From assembly GCA_937929885.1 (NCBI GenBank), contig CALFUQ010000065.1, forward strand, positions 1 through 34,092: a stretch of 34,092 bases of DNA. Reading direction: 5' to 3'. The notes below the pieces were generated by a model. The model was given only the letters and a program-made list of their open reading frames with translations, had not been told where the DNA came from and made no database searches. The DNA is from an uncultured Saprospiraceae bacterium. Its GTDB lineage: Bacteria > Bacteroidota > Bacteroidia > Chitinophagales > Saprospiraceae. Shown piece after piece: positions 1-7,487 of the stretch; the first letter of the stretch is position 1; each line of letters begins with the position of its first letter. A program made the translations under genes and the position numbers.

Positions 1-153
1 ATGGTCATCGATGGTGAGATTGTAGCTCGACCCATGATGTACTTAGCATTATCCTATGATCATAGAGTTATAGATGGTAGTACTTCCGTAACATTCTTGG
101 TAAGAGTTAAAAATCTATTGGAAGATCCGATGGAGCTTATGATGGGATTGTAG
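1..153 (+). CDS. sucB: 2-oxoglutarate dehydrogenase E2 (dihydrolipoyl succinyltransferase), C-terminal fragment
   Basis: Frame 1 is open from the window edge to a TAG at 151-153, giving the last 50 residues of a protein whose start lies outside the window. It reads [17 protein letters not shown], the catalytic signature of 2-oxo acid dehydrogenase E2 acyltransferases, in which the His of DHR and the Asp of DG form the active site. The '[11 protein letters not shown]' wording is typical of the 2-oxoglutarate (succinyl) enzyme rather than pyruvate or branched-chain E2, so the likely role is succinyl transfer to CoA in the TCA cycle. The lipoyl and subunit-binding domains cannot be seen. The ORF track omits it because the start is missing. 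Family assignment is firm; substrate is inferred. Confidence 0.88.
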   Translation: MVIDGEIVARPMMYLALSYDHRVIDGSTSVTFLVRVKNLLEDPMELMMGL

Positions 154-186
154 AAGAATTATCTAACCACTTAGTATCTTAAAACT

Positions 187-708
187 ATGACGCTTCAAGA
201 TTTTTTTGATCTACTTTCTGCTAGTCCCTCGATTATCATATTCTATTTTGTGGCGCTGCCATTGACTGCATTCTTAGCTTGTGTATTTGGAAGGAATGAA
301 GGTCATCTTTCCCCTTGGAAGTATCTTTACTCTTTCTTGATTTATGCCGCTTGTTTACCAGGGATCTTCTCTATTTCTCTTAATGTTTACTTATTTCTAT
401 TCGAGCGACAGAGTATTTTAGATGCTAACTTATATACTCAGATTCTTCCCATAATAGTAATGGGTTTCACCCTTTGGTTTATTAGTAAAAATGTGGATCT
501 TGACAGGATACCTGGCTTTGATAAGGTAGGTGGTTTAATGATGATGATAGCAGGTATACTTGCTTTGATGTGGATGCTAGATAAGACTAGAATATTTGCT
601 ATTACAATTCTTCCATTCTGGGTAGTAATCTTAATAGTGGTCGGTCTTTTGATTGTGGCAAGAGTAGGATTTAAAGGTTTCTTTGCTTCTAATACTAAAA
701 CTAATTAA
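187..708 (+). CDS. small multi-pass membrane protein of unknown function
   Basis: A 173-residue protein with about five hydrophobic segments (roughly residues 17-35, 47-70, 82-100, 115-132 and 138-160), so an inner-membrane protein. I recognise no family motif. It starts 33 bases after the sucB stop on the same strand and is probably transcribed with it. It ends in an 8-base convergent overlap with the metallopeptidase gene on the other strand. The C-terminus (FFASNTKTN) is polar. Composition looks like that of the neighbours, with no sign of transfer. Confidence 0.75.
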   Translation: MTLQDFFDLLSASPSIIIFYFVALPLTAFLACVFGRNEGHLSPWKYLYSFLIYAACLPGIFSISLNVYLFLFERQSILDANLYTQILPIIVMGFTLWFISKNVDLDRIPGFDKVGGLMMMIAGILALMWMLDKTRIFAITILPFWVVILIVVGLLIVARVGFKGFFASNTKTN

Positions 709-1645
709 TCGACCACATCCCAAATTCTTGGATCTGAGTAAATTGACTAAACCCATCATTCCAAACTCTTAATATTGGTTCTTTATAGGCAGGGAACGAA
801 TGCATAAATTCTTCATTAACAAAAACAGTAGTAGTTCCATTTAACTGTCGTATCGTTAGTTTATTCTCAGCCATATTTTCAAATGGAATTCTGAGACAGC
901 CTCTTAAATCATTCCCGATAAACACATCATTGTTATCATGATTAAATTGAACAATATTATACTCAAGAGAACCACTTCCACCATAGAGTAAACTAGTAAA
1001 GGCCCCAGCACGGGTTCTAGTATGAGTAAATTCTATTTCAAAATTCTCTATACCCGCAGCTAAAAACTTATTGAAAGATTCTGTTTCTGGATCTAAAGTA
1101 AGGATCTCTTCTCCTCTTATAGGTTTATCATTGTAATCAAAAGTCTTAGATACCCAATCAGGAGCAACAGTATTCTCATCAAATAGCTCATCGATAAAAT
1201 ACTGGTCTCTATCCCAGATGTAGCACAATGGTATTCTGTTTTGGTTTCCAGTCAAATCACCACGCATCAAGCTCTTCCACATACCATTTTCGAATTGGTC
1301 ATTGCGGTGCGATCTGTCAAGGACACAATGTCCTAGCTCGTGATAGACCAGCCATTCTTTTCTTGATTCTGTACTTTGATCCCATTGCTCTTTATCTATA
1401 CCAATTTCATTAGCGCCAAGCCTATATCGACATATACCTGCATAGTCTGGTGTGGAAATATCTTCCTCAAAAAACATATCAAGACCCGACTCTGTAAGAT
1501 CTATATCCACCCCACGCTTAGATCCCTCAGCAAGAAATCGATCTACATAAGGTTGTAGTTCAGGATCGATGACTACATCATTAGCAGTCTCAGAGCAAGA
1601 AAATAAAATGAAGAAAACTAGAGAAAGGATATATACTCGACTCAT
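701..1645 (-). CDS. putative zinc metallopeptidase lipoprotein
   Basis: A 314-residue protein starting with a lipoprotein signal (lipobox LFSC, Cys17), so probably anchored in the envelope. Residues 102-113 read HELGHCVLDRSH, a zincin HExxH followed by a third His, and a Met (KSLM, about residue 127) sits where metzincin-like folds place their Met-turn. The third His is 11 residues from the first, one more than the classical metzincin HExxHxxGxxH. The C-terminal half (about 195-314) looks like a beta-rich carbohydrate-binding/LamG-like domain, but this is a guess from composition. It is the last gene of the minus-strand operon starting near 4582, 15 bases after the preceding gene. The substrate is unknown. 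Confidence 0.72.
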   Translation of the reverse strand: MSRVYILSLVFFILFSCSETANDVVIDPELQPYVDRFLAEGSKRGVDIDLTESGLDMFFEEDISTPDYAGICRYRLGANEIGIDKEQWDQSTESRKEWLVYHELGHCVLDRSHRNDQFENGMWKSLMRGDLTGNQNRIPLCYIWDRDQYFIDELFDENTVAPDWVSKTFDYNDKPIRGEEILTLDPETESFNKFLAAGIENFEIEFTHTRTRAGAFTSLLYGGSGSLEYNIVQFNHDNNDVFIGNDLRGCLRIPFENMAENKLTIRQLNGTTTVFVNEEFMHSFPAYKEPILRVWNDGFSQFTQIQEFGMWSIN

Positions 1646-1660
1646 AATATCCCGATGTAA

Positions 1661-2185
1661 TTATTTTACAAGTACAGCATCTTCTAGAAGATACATTAGT
1701 CTGTTTATGTCATCACTGTTTAATACCAATTTACCTTTGAGAACAACTTGTTCAGCAGAATATTTAACTGGTTCTTTTGATAAGACTTCCATCACTGTTT
1801 CAGGTCCTGCCCCACCACAGAAAAAACACATGTTATATGGATAAGCTGAGAAAATAAACTCTGTATGACTCTTATATCCCTCTACTGGGATGATATATCC
1901 TTTTACGGTTACTTCTTCTTCTGCGAGTTCTTTGACCTTATCACTAAAAACTGGCTTGTCAATTTTGAAACCCATGATCTCATCATACTCTTTGACATAG
2001 GTAATCTTTGCTAAAGTTTTCCACGTGTTTTCTTTCTTTAGTGTTGCCGTCGCAGCAGCTGGTTCTACGTCAGCTGCTTTTCTAGCTACTTCGATCGCTT
2101 CTTCTTTAGTGGTTGGTCTAGCATCTTGTGCATAGCTTACATTAAAAAACAATAAACCTGCGATGATGATATATATATGCTTCAT
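1661..2185 (-). CDS. secreted DUF3299-like protein with CFFCG motif (paralog B)
   Basis: A 174-residue protein with a signal peptide (cleavage probably after VSYA, before QDARP). An Ala/Glu-rich spacer (about 22-50) is followed by a domain shared with the next upstream gene: VTVKGYIIPVEG, then EFIFSAYPYNMCFFCGGAGPE, then VVLKGKLVLN and YLLEDAVLV. Alternating beta segments starting with GYIIP resemble the OB-fold-like DUF3299 family, but the family's usual Cys/Pro-rich motif is replaced by CFFCGxAGPET. The CxxC could bind a metal or be redox-active. It sits 19 bases after its paralog, in an operon with an ABC ATPase and FtsX-like permease, so an envelope role linked to that transporter is the best inference. 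The exact function is not known to me. Confidence 0.7.
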   Translation of the reverse strand: MKHIYIIIAGLLFFNVSYAQDARPTTKEEAIEVARKAADVEPAAATATLKKENTWKTLAKITYVKEYDEIMGFKIDKPVFSDKVKELAEEEVTVKGYIIPVEGYKSHTEFIFSAYPYNMCFFCGGAGPETVMEVLSKEPVKYSAEQVVLKGKLVLNSDDINRLMYLLEDAVLVK

Positions 2186-2204
2186 TTTTCTTTTTTGTCT
2201 GATT

Positions 2205-2648
2205 TTACAAAATTACGGCTTCTTCCAAGGTATAAAGTAAACCATTTGAATTTTGTTCATTTATTCTTAGGACTCCCTTGAGCCTTATTTTGTTATCTGA
2301 GTACTTTACTTTTTTGTCATTTGACATGAATACTTGCATAGCTGTCTCTGGTCCCGCCGCTCCACAAAAGAAACACATATTAGCAGGAAATAGCGAGAGC
2401 ATAAAGTGGCTCTGGCTTACTTTGCCAGTAAGTGGGATGATATATCCATCTATCTCTATCTCTTGTCCTTGATAGGACTTAGCCATGAATCCTACAGTGA
2501 TCTTATCTATTGTCATACCAAGTGATTCGTCGTAGGTCGACTCTTTCTCCACTGTACCTAAGGTTTGCCACATAGGCGAACCTTGTGCTAAGCAATTGGT
2601 ACTAATTCCAATGAAAAGAAACAGAATGATTAATCTCATCAAGTACAT
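2205..2648 (-). CDS. secreted DUF3299-like protein with CFFCG motif (paralog A)
   Basis: A 147-residue protein with a signal peptide (MRLIILFLFIGISTNCLAQ; a second ATG at 2639 is an equally good start). The mature domain carries IEIDGYIIPLTG, FMLSLFPANMCFFCGAAGPET, IRLKGVLRIN and LLYTLEEAVIL, aligning segment by segment with the 174-residue product downstream but lacking that protein's Ala/Glu-rich spacer. DUF3299-like beta-barrel proteins are known next to LolD/FtsX-type ABC pairs in other bacteria, which matches this context: the permease gene ends 57 bases upstream. The CxxC motif and conserved GPET are likely functional. A metal-binding or metal-delivery role is inference. Confidence 0.7.
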   Translation of the reverse strand: MYLMRLIILFLFIGISTNCLAQGSPMWQTLGTVEKESTYDESLGMTIDKITVGFMAKSYQGQEIEIDGYIIPLTGKVSQSHFMLSLFPANMCFFCGAAGPETAMQVFMSNDKKVKYSDNKIRLKGVLRINEQNSNGLLYTLEEAVIL

Positions 2649-2705
2649 GACCCTAAATTTCGTATTAATCTGGTTAAAATGCGGTTAAGACTTTATTAAA
2701 AAGGT

Positions 2706-3956
2706 CTACTTGCTAAGTGTATTGTGGATGTCAGTTTTATAAGCCTGAATAGCTGGAATAATTGCAGCTACAAATCCAATAGCCAAAGAAGCCAATAGCA
2801 CCCACCATTCTGTCGCTAAGAAGGTCTTACCTGTAAAACTGTATCGATAACTCGATTTGGCATATGACGCTAGGACTTCCATCCCAATATGGCTAATCAG
2901 TAAACCCACCAAGAATCCGAATAATGCCAAAACCATCCCTTCTAATATGATAAGAAAGAAAAGCTTGCCAGGCGATGCCCCCATAACTCTCATCAGCGCT
3001 AGCTCATACTTACGCTCTCTAAGTGATGTAAACAGTGAAATGAAAATACTGAAGGCGGAAACTAATGCAATAATGATGGCAAGATTCCTAAGCGCATCTA
3101 CGCCTATACCGATCATGCTGTATAATCGGTTAATCTCAATCGCAGGAGAAGCAGCTTGCATATCTGTATTCTCATTGATATTTCGCGGCATGTTTAGTGC
3201 TTGGAAGTTAGTTCGATTTTTAAACTGTACTAGGATAGAGGTAATATCCTTATCTGGATAATCTAACAAATTAAAATTACTTACTGCATGATCGCTATGG
3301 TCGTGCCCTTCATGATCTTCGTGACCTCCTCCATCATGATCATGGTTTTCCCATATAGTTGCTAGATTACTAAGTATTAACTGATCCAGTACAGATCCTG
3401 TGGGTTCTAATATGCCTACAACTTTAAATAACCCATCATGCTCCATGTCTTCGGCATCATCAAACCCATGTGAACTCTGAAAAGTATCGCCCAACTCTAA
3501 GCCAATATCAAGGGCTGCAGACTTACCTAGAGTAACTTCAAAATCATTTTCCCATAACTCACCTGATTCTATCTTCCCATCATAGAGATTTAAGATATCA
3601 TGATTAGTACCGACTATCCTGTGCGATTTATAGCTATCGCCTAAAGATAATGGGACATTAGTTTTGATTAGTGGGTGTTCCTTTCTCAAAAATGGCTTTG
3701 CCTCTTCCACATTAATATTTCCTGTAGGATTATCGATGTGATACATACTACACAAGATCATCTGGAGCGGACTCCCCTTTGCGCCAATGACCATATCTAT
3801 ATCCGCTAGATTACGATCAAAATTATTTTTCATTTGACTATTGAGAAGGAGTAATAGAATTATCAATCCTACTCCTAATCCAAACAACACCATACTCAAT
3901 ACCAAATTGAGTGGCCTATGGGTGATATTCTTCCATGCTAGTTTTAACAGATTCAT
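2706..3956 (-). CDS. FtsX-like ABC transporter permease with histidine-rich periplasmic loop
   Basis: A 416-residue MacB/FtsX-type permease: one N-terminal membrane helix (about 18-40), a large periplasmic domain, and three C-terminal helices (about 285-310, 335-360 and 385-408). The motif DMVIGAKGSPLQMILCSMYH marks the subgroup of FtsX-like permeases that pair with a LolD-like ATPase. Residues 205-223 are a run of His, Asp, Glu and Gly (HDHDGGGHEDHEGHDHSDH), as in metal-sensing or metal-chelating loops. The start overlaps the end of the ATPase gene by four bases (ATGA), so the two are translationally coupled. Such pairs usually do mechanical work on envelope substrates rather than import solutes. 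A zinc-related role is inferred from the loop. Confidence 0.85.
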   Translation of the reverse strand: MNLLKLAWKNITHRPLNLVLSMVLFGLGVGLIILLLLLNSQMKNNFDRNLADIDMVIGAKGSPLQMILCSMYHIDNPTGNINVEEAKPFLRKEHPLIKTNVPLSLGDSYKSHRIVGTNHDILNLYDGKIESGELWENDFEVTLGKSAALDIGLELGDTFQSSHGFDDAEDMEHDGLFKVVGILEPTGSVLDQLILSNLATIWENHDHDGGGHEDHEGHDHSDHAVSNFNLLDYPDKDITSILVQFKNRTNFQALNMPRNINENTDMQAASPAIEINRLYSMIGIGVDALRNLAIIIALVSAFSIFISLFTSLRERKYELALMRVMGASPGKLFFLIILEGMVLALFGFLVGLLISHIGMEVLASYAKSSYRYSFTGKTFLATEWWVLLASLAIGFVAAIIPAIQAYKTDIHNTLSK

Positions 3957-4582
3957 GATATCACGATTTGATTTTTGAATCTAGTTTTTAGTCTGTTGTC
4001 ATGAGTGACGATCATCAGGATCGAATTAGCATCCTTTGCCGTTTGTTCTAGTAAGTCAAGCACTTCATCGCAATTCTTGTCATCGAGTGCAGAGGTAGGT
4101 TCGTCAGCAAGTAGGATTGCAGGTTTATTAATGACAGCTCTTGCAATGGCTACTCTTTGCTTTTCTCCTACACTTAGGTCTTTTGTCAGGGCACTTTCTT
4201 TATGTCCCAAATTAAGTGTCTGCAATAAACTTTTGATACGCCCATCATCAACCGGATGACCAGACAGCTTTTGTGCTAACCGCAGGTTATCCATCACTTT
4301 CAAGGAAGAGATAAAATGTGCTGATTGAAAGACTACACCAATACTCTGACCTCTAAATTTATCAAGTTGACCTCCTGTGAGTTTGGAAAGTGATTTTCCT
4401 CCGATCGTTATGTCACCTTTCATTGGCTTAAGCAGACCACTCAGTAAGTGTAAAAAAGTAGTTTTACCTGTACCAGATTGACCTAGGATTAAGTAACTAT
4501 CCCCTGCACTGCAAGACATATCTGGAAATGTAATCCAGTTTGTTTTATCATAGGAATATGCTAGGTCTTTGGTTTCAAGCAT
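3953..4582 (-). CDS. LolD-like ABC transporter ATP-binding protein
   Basis: An ABC ATPase of about 209 residues with Walker A GQSGTGKTT, signature LSVGEKQRVAIARA, Walker B ILLADEPTSALD and H-loop VTHD, in the LolD/MacB/FtsE class that partners FtsX-like permeases. The ORF track starts at 4606, but that codon is TTG and forms the end of a -7 promoter box (TAAATTTG, 4611-4604), so it would lie upstream of the mRNA. The ATG at 4582 (MLETKDLAYSYD) is the better start and fits the family N-terminus. It is the first gene of the five-gene minus-strand operon and overlaps the permease gene by four bases. Confidence 0.9.
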   Translation of the reverse strand: MLETKDLAYSYDKTNWITFPDMSCSAGDSYLILGQSGTGKTTFLHLLSGLLKPMKGDITIGGKSLSKLTGGQLDKFRGQSIGVVFQSAHFISSLKVMDNLRLAQKLSGHPVDDGRIKSLLQTLNLGHKESALTKDLSVGEKQRVAIARAVINKPAILLADEPTSALDDKNCDEVLDLLEQTAKDANSILMIVTHDNRLKTRFKNQIVIS

Positions 4583-4603
4583 TGATTTCACTTTAGCGTC
4601 GCT

Positions 4604-4611
4604 CAAATTTA
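4604..4611 (-). promoter_or_regulatory. -7 promoter box of the ABC/FtsX operon
   Basis: On the minus strand the sequence reads TAAATTTG, an exact match to the Bacteroidota -7 consensus TAnnTTTG, placed about 22 bases before the ATG at 4582. A clear -33 TTTG at the usual 17-23 base spacing is not visible; the nearest TTG elements are 12 and 26 bases away. The box overlaps the TTG chosen as start by the ORF track. Confidence 0.5.
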
Positions 4612-4662
4612 TAATAACTGGGTCAATTTTATTAACTCAATTCTTTAATATGAATATAAAAC

Positions 4663-5568
4663 TTATAACAACGCAGCGCCAAACACTCCTGCACTATCGC
4701 CAAGCTTTGGTTTTATAAATAACGTCTCTACTTTTTTACTGTTAAATATGTGCTCCTTGACTTGCTCAACTCCATGAGTATATATCTCATCAATATTACC
4801 TAACCCCCCTCCGATCACTACCACTTCAGGATCTAGTACATTAAGGATTTGAGAGATTGCTTTTCCAAACATAGAGAACAGTCTTTCCATAGTCTTAATT
4901 GCAAATGGATCATTACCTGCTCGATAGGCAATCACTATATCTTTCATCTTCATATCCTTACCACTCACAGATTTATAATATCGCTGAAGTGCAGGACCTG
5001 AAAAAACAGTCTCATTACACCCTACTTTACCACAATAACAATCTTCACCATTATCATCGATGAAGTTATGCCCCCACTCACCACCTATGCCGTGACGACC
5101 GCTAATCACCTTGCCATTTACCACTACTCCACCTCCTACTCCAGTACCCATAATCACTCCAAACACTACTTCTGGTTTGGGTTCTATATCTCGCACTGCT
5201 CCAAACATGTTCTCTGCTAGGGCAAAACAATTCGCATCATTAGCCATCTTAATTGGTAAGCCTAATATATTTTCTACATCTTGTTTAAATCGCTGACCAT
5301 TCATGCAAGTGGTGTTACTATTCTTTAAAGTCTGAGTAGTTGGATCCAATGCACCTGGAGTAGAAAATCCGATCGTCGCAGGTTGTAATTGTGTTTTTTC
5401 TTTTAAGAGATCAACCAGCTTTTTGATTTGCTTTAAAATATGCTTATAGCCCTGATCAGCTTCTGTAGGAACTCTTAATCTCTCAACCACCTTAAAGTCT
5501 TTGTCATATTCCAAGACAGCGCCTTCGATTTTCGTGCCTCCTAAATCTATCCCCCATAAAATTTTCAT
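4663..5568 (-). CDS. ROK family sugar kinase (glucokinase-like)
   Basis: A 301-residue protein of the usual ROK length. The phosphate loop is WGIDLGGTKIEGAV (5-18), the catalytic Asp lies in ANDANCFALAE (about D111), and the ROK zinc site is visible as GGEWGHN (H167) plus CYCGKVGC (C177, C179, C184). It should phosphorylate a hexose such as glucose, fructose or an N-acetylhexosamine with ATP in the cytosol; the sequence does not settle which. Its ATG lies 3 bases after the stop of the RidA-like gene, so the two are co-transcribed. The final residues (LGDSAGVFGAALL) are typical of the family. Confidence 0.9.
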   Translation of the reverse strand: MKILWGIDLGGTKIEGAVLEYDKDFKVVERLRVPTEADQGYKHILKQIKKLVDLLKEKTQLQPATIGFSTPGALDPTTQTLKNSNTTCMNGQRFKQDVENILGLPIKMANDANCFALAENMFGAVRDIEPKPEVVFGVIMGTGVGGGVVVNGKVISGRHGIGGEWGHNFIDDNGEDCYCGKVGCNETVFSGPALQRYYKSVSGKDMKMKDIVIAYRAGNDPFAIKTMERLFSMFGKAISQILNVLDPEVVVIGGGLGNIDEIYTHGVEQVKEHIFNSKKVETLFIKPKLGDSAGVFGAALL

Positions 5569-5571
5569 AGT

Positions 5572-6123
5572 CTAATAAGTTTCTACAATCAATTCAATTT
5601 CAACGCAAATATTTCTTGGTAAAGAACCCATGCCTACTGCAGCACGAGCATGCTTACCTTTCTCCCCAAACACTTCTACCATAAGATCAGAAAACCCATT
5701 GATTACTTCTGGTTGGTTTGTGAAATCAGGTACTGCGTTTACCATACCTGTTACTTTAAGTATCCTTTTAACTTTATTGAGGTCGCCTAAGTGATCTTTA
5801 AGAACTGCGAGTTGATTTATTGCTGTGAGCTTTGCTGCTTCATATCCTTGTTCTTGGGTTACGTCTGCACCTATCTTGCCGGTAATGTATGTACCATCTA
5901 ATTTGCGAGGTCCCTTCCCTGCTAAGAACAAAATCTTGCCTGATTGAGTGATGTTTACATAATTAGCTTGAGGTGGTGATACTGGCGGTAGTTCTATTCC
6001 TAGTTCCTCTAATTTTTCATCAAAATCTACCTGATCCACCTGCGCTTTAAGTACCTCTACATTTGGTTTAGTATCACAAGAAAAAAGTAACAAGCCGACG
6101 AATAAAATACTTAGTATTCTCAT
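5572..6123 (-). CDS. RidA (YjgF/UK114) family protein with lipoprotein signal
   Basis: Residues about 35-183 form a full RidA-like domain (LFLAGKGPRKLDG, AAKLTAINQLAVLKDHLGDL, ARAAVGMGSLPRNICVEIEL). The Arg before the [AV]xxxLP segment that binds the carboxylate of imines in canonical RidA is present (HAR). The unusual part is the N-terminus: MRILSILFVGLLLFSC is a type II signal peptide with lipobox LFSC, so the product should be exported and lipidated. RidA proteins are normally cytosolic enamine/imine deaminases protecting PLP enzymes. The extra 35 residues and the export signal suggest a different, envelope role. It lies in an operon-like run with a ROK kinase (3 bases) and a DUF1015 gene (35 bases). 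Confidence 0.85.
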   Translation of the reverse strand: MRILSILFVGLLLFSCDTKPNVEVLKAQVDQVDFDEKLEELGIELPPVSPPQANYVNITQSGKILFLAGKGPRKLDGTYITGKIGADVTQEQGYEAAKLTAINQLAVLKDHLGDLNKVKRILKVTGMVNAVPDFTNQPEVINGFSDLMVEVFGEKGKHARAAVGMGSLPRNICVEIELIVETY

Positions 6124-6158
6124 AGGTTCTTTTTTGATTTGAATATACAGTCTTTAGA

Positions 6159-7403
6159 TCAATTTATTTGGTGAACAAATAAACCACTTCTAAGCTTAGG
6201 TTCAAACCAGGTAGATTTTGGAGGCATTACCTTACCAGAATCCGCTACATCAAATAACTCTATAATACTAACTGGGTGTATAGCAAAGGCAATTTTCATC
6301 TCTCCATTATCGACTCTTTTTTGTAACTCTCCAAGACCTCTTATTCCTCCTACAAAATCTATACGCTTATCTGTCCGCTGATCTTGTATATCTAGCAAGG
6401 CTTTTAAAACATACTTGTCCAACAGAGAAATATCGAGTTTTTCAACAGGATCATCCTGCATATCATAGGCCTCTCTAAGTTTTAATTCATACCATGATCC
6501 ATCTAAGTACATACCATATGATCGAGTTCGAGTTGGTTTAAAAACCTCTCTGCCTTTTTCTACTACTTCAAAAATTTGACTTAGAGCAGTAATAAATTCT
6601 TCTTTGGTATGCCCATTTAAATCCTTGATTAATCTATTGTAATCTAGGATGCTTAGCTGATCATGAGGAAAAATAACTGAGAGAAAATAATTATAAGGTG
6701 CATCCTCATTCAAACCTTTTTCTTCTCTCAACTCTAACCCAACTTTAGAACCACTTGCAGCTCTATGATGTCCATCTGCGATGTATATTTCTGGCACATC
6801 TTTTAAAATACTTTCTAATTTTTTGACCTTCTCATTTTCTGAAACTACCCATACCTGATGTAAGACTTTATCCTCAGACTCAAAGTCATATACTGGAGAA
6901 TTTTCTTTTCTATAGGTCTCTACAAACTCATCGACATCTTCTCTATTCTTATAAGCACTAAAAACAGGACCTGGTTGGATACCGCTAACTTTTATATTTG
7001 TGATACGATCTTTCTCTTTGAGAGGGCGCGTGTATTCATGCTTTTTAATTACTCCATTCCAATAATCATCAATTCCACATACGCAAACAATACCCGTCTG
7101 ATCGACCTCTCCCATTACTAATCTATAGATATAAAAACACGCTGCTTCGTCTTGCACTAGAGCTCCATCGTTTGCAAATTTTTGAAAGTTCTCTTTTGCT
7201 CGCTGATAAATCTCTGGTGCGTAAGCAGAAACCGAATCATCAAATTCTAGTTCAGGCCGAGTAATCCGTAAAAACGAAATTTCATTACCTGCAGCCATTT
7301 CTTTTGCTTCTGCACGATTCATCACATCATATGGTTTAGATGCGATCTTTTCTACTAGATTGCCAGGTGGTCTATATCCTTTGAATGGTTTAATGATAGC
7401 CAT
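6159..7403 (-). CDS. DUF1015 family protein
   Basis: A 414-residue soluble protein spanning the whole DUF1015 family, recognised from the N-terminus (MAIIKPFKGYRPP, then KPYDVMNRAEAKEM and FLRITRPE), the central YIADGHHRAAS motif, and the C-terminal MPPKSTWFEPKLRSG block. The biochemical function is not established; the conserved GHHR suggests an active site. In Bacteroidota the family is often near serine biosynthesis genes, but none are here. It is the first gene of the run DUF1015-RidA-ROK and is divergent from the MATE gene. A weak -7-like TAACTTTA on the minus strand (7440-7433) is the only promoter hint. Confidence 0.88.
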   Translation of the reverse strand: MAIIKPFKGYRPPGNLVEKIASKPYDVMNRAEAKEMAAGNEISFLRITRPELEFDDSVSAYAPEIYQRAKENFQKFANDGALVQDEAACFYIYRLVMGEVDQTGIVCVCGIDDYWNGVIKKHEYTRPLKEKDRITNIKVSGIQPGPVFSAYKNREDVDEFVETYRKENSPVYDFESEDKVLHQVWVVSENEKVKKLESILKDVPEIYIADGHHRAASGSKVGLELREEKGLNEDAPYNYFLSVIFPHDQLSILDYNRLIKDLNGHTKEEFITALSQIFEVVEKGREVFKPTRTRSYGMYLDGSWYELKLREAYDMQDDPVEKLDISLLDKYVLKALLDIQDQRTDKRIDFVGGIRGLGELQKRVDNGEMKIAFAIHPVSIIELFDVADSGKVMPPKSTWFEPKLRSGLFVHQIN

Positions 7404-7437
7404 GTGTTATTGTTACAGTATGAAATAAAGCCTAAAG

Positions 7438-7468
7438 TTAGTCCATGGCTGCACCTTTATTAATTTTG
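7438..7468 (+). promoter_or_regulatory. Bacteroidota-type promoter of the MATE gene
   Basis: TTAG at 7438-7441, one mismatch from the -33 TTTG, is followed after 19 bases by TAATTTTG at 7461-7468, an exact TAnnTTTG -7 box. Transcription would begin near 7475, giving a leader of about 13 bases to the TTG at 7488 or 40 bases to the ATG at 7515. Confidence 0.55.
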
Positions 7469-7487
7469 CACGCACATTTAATTTCAA

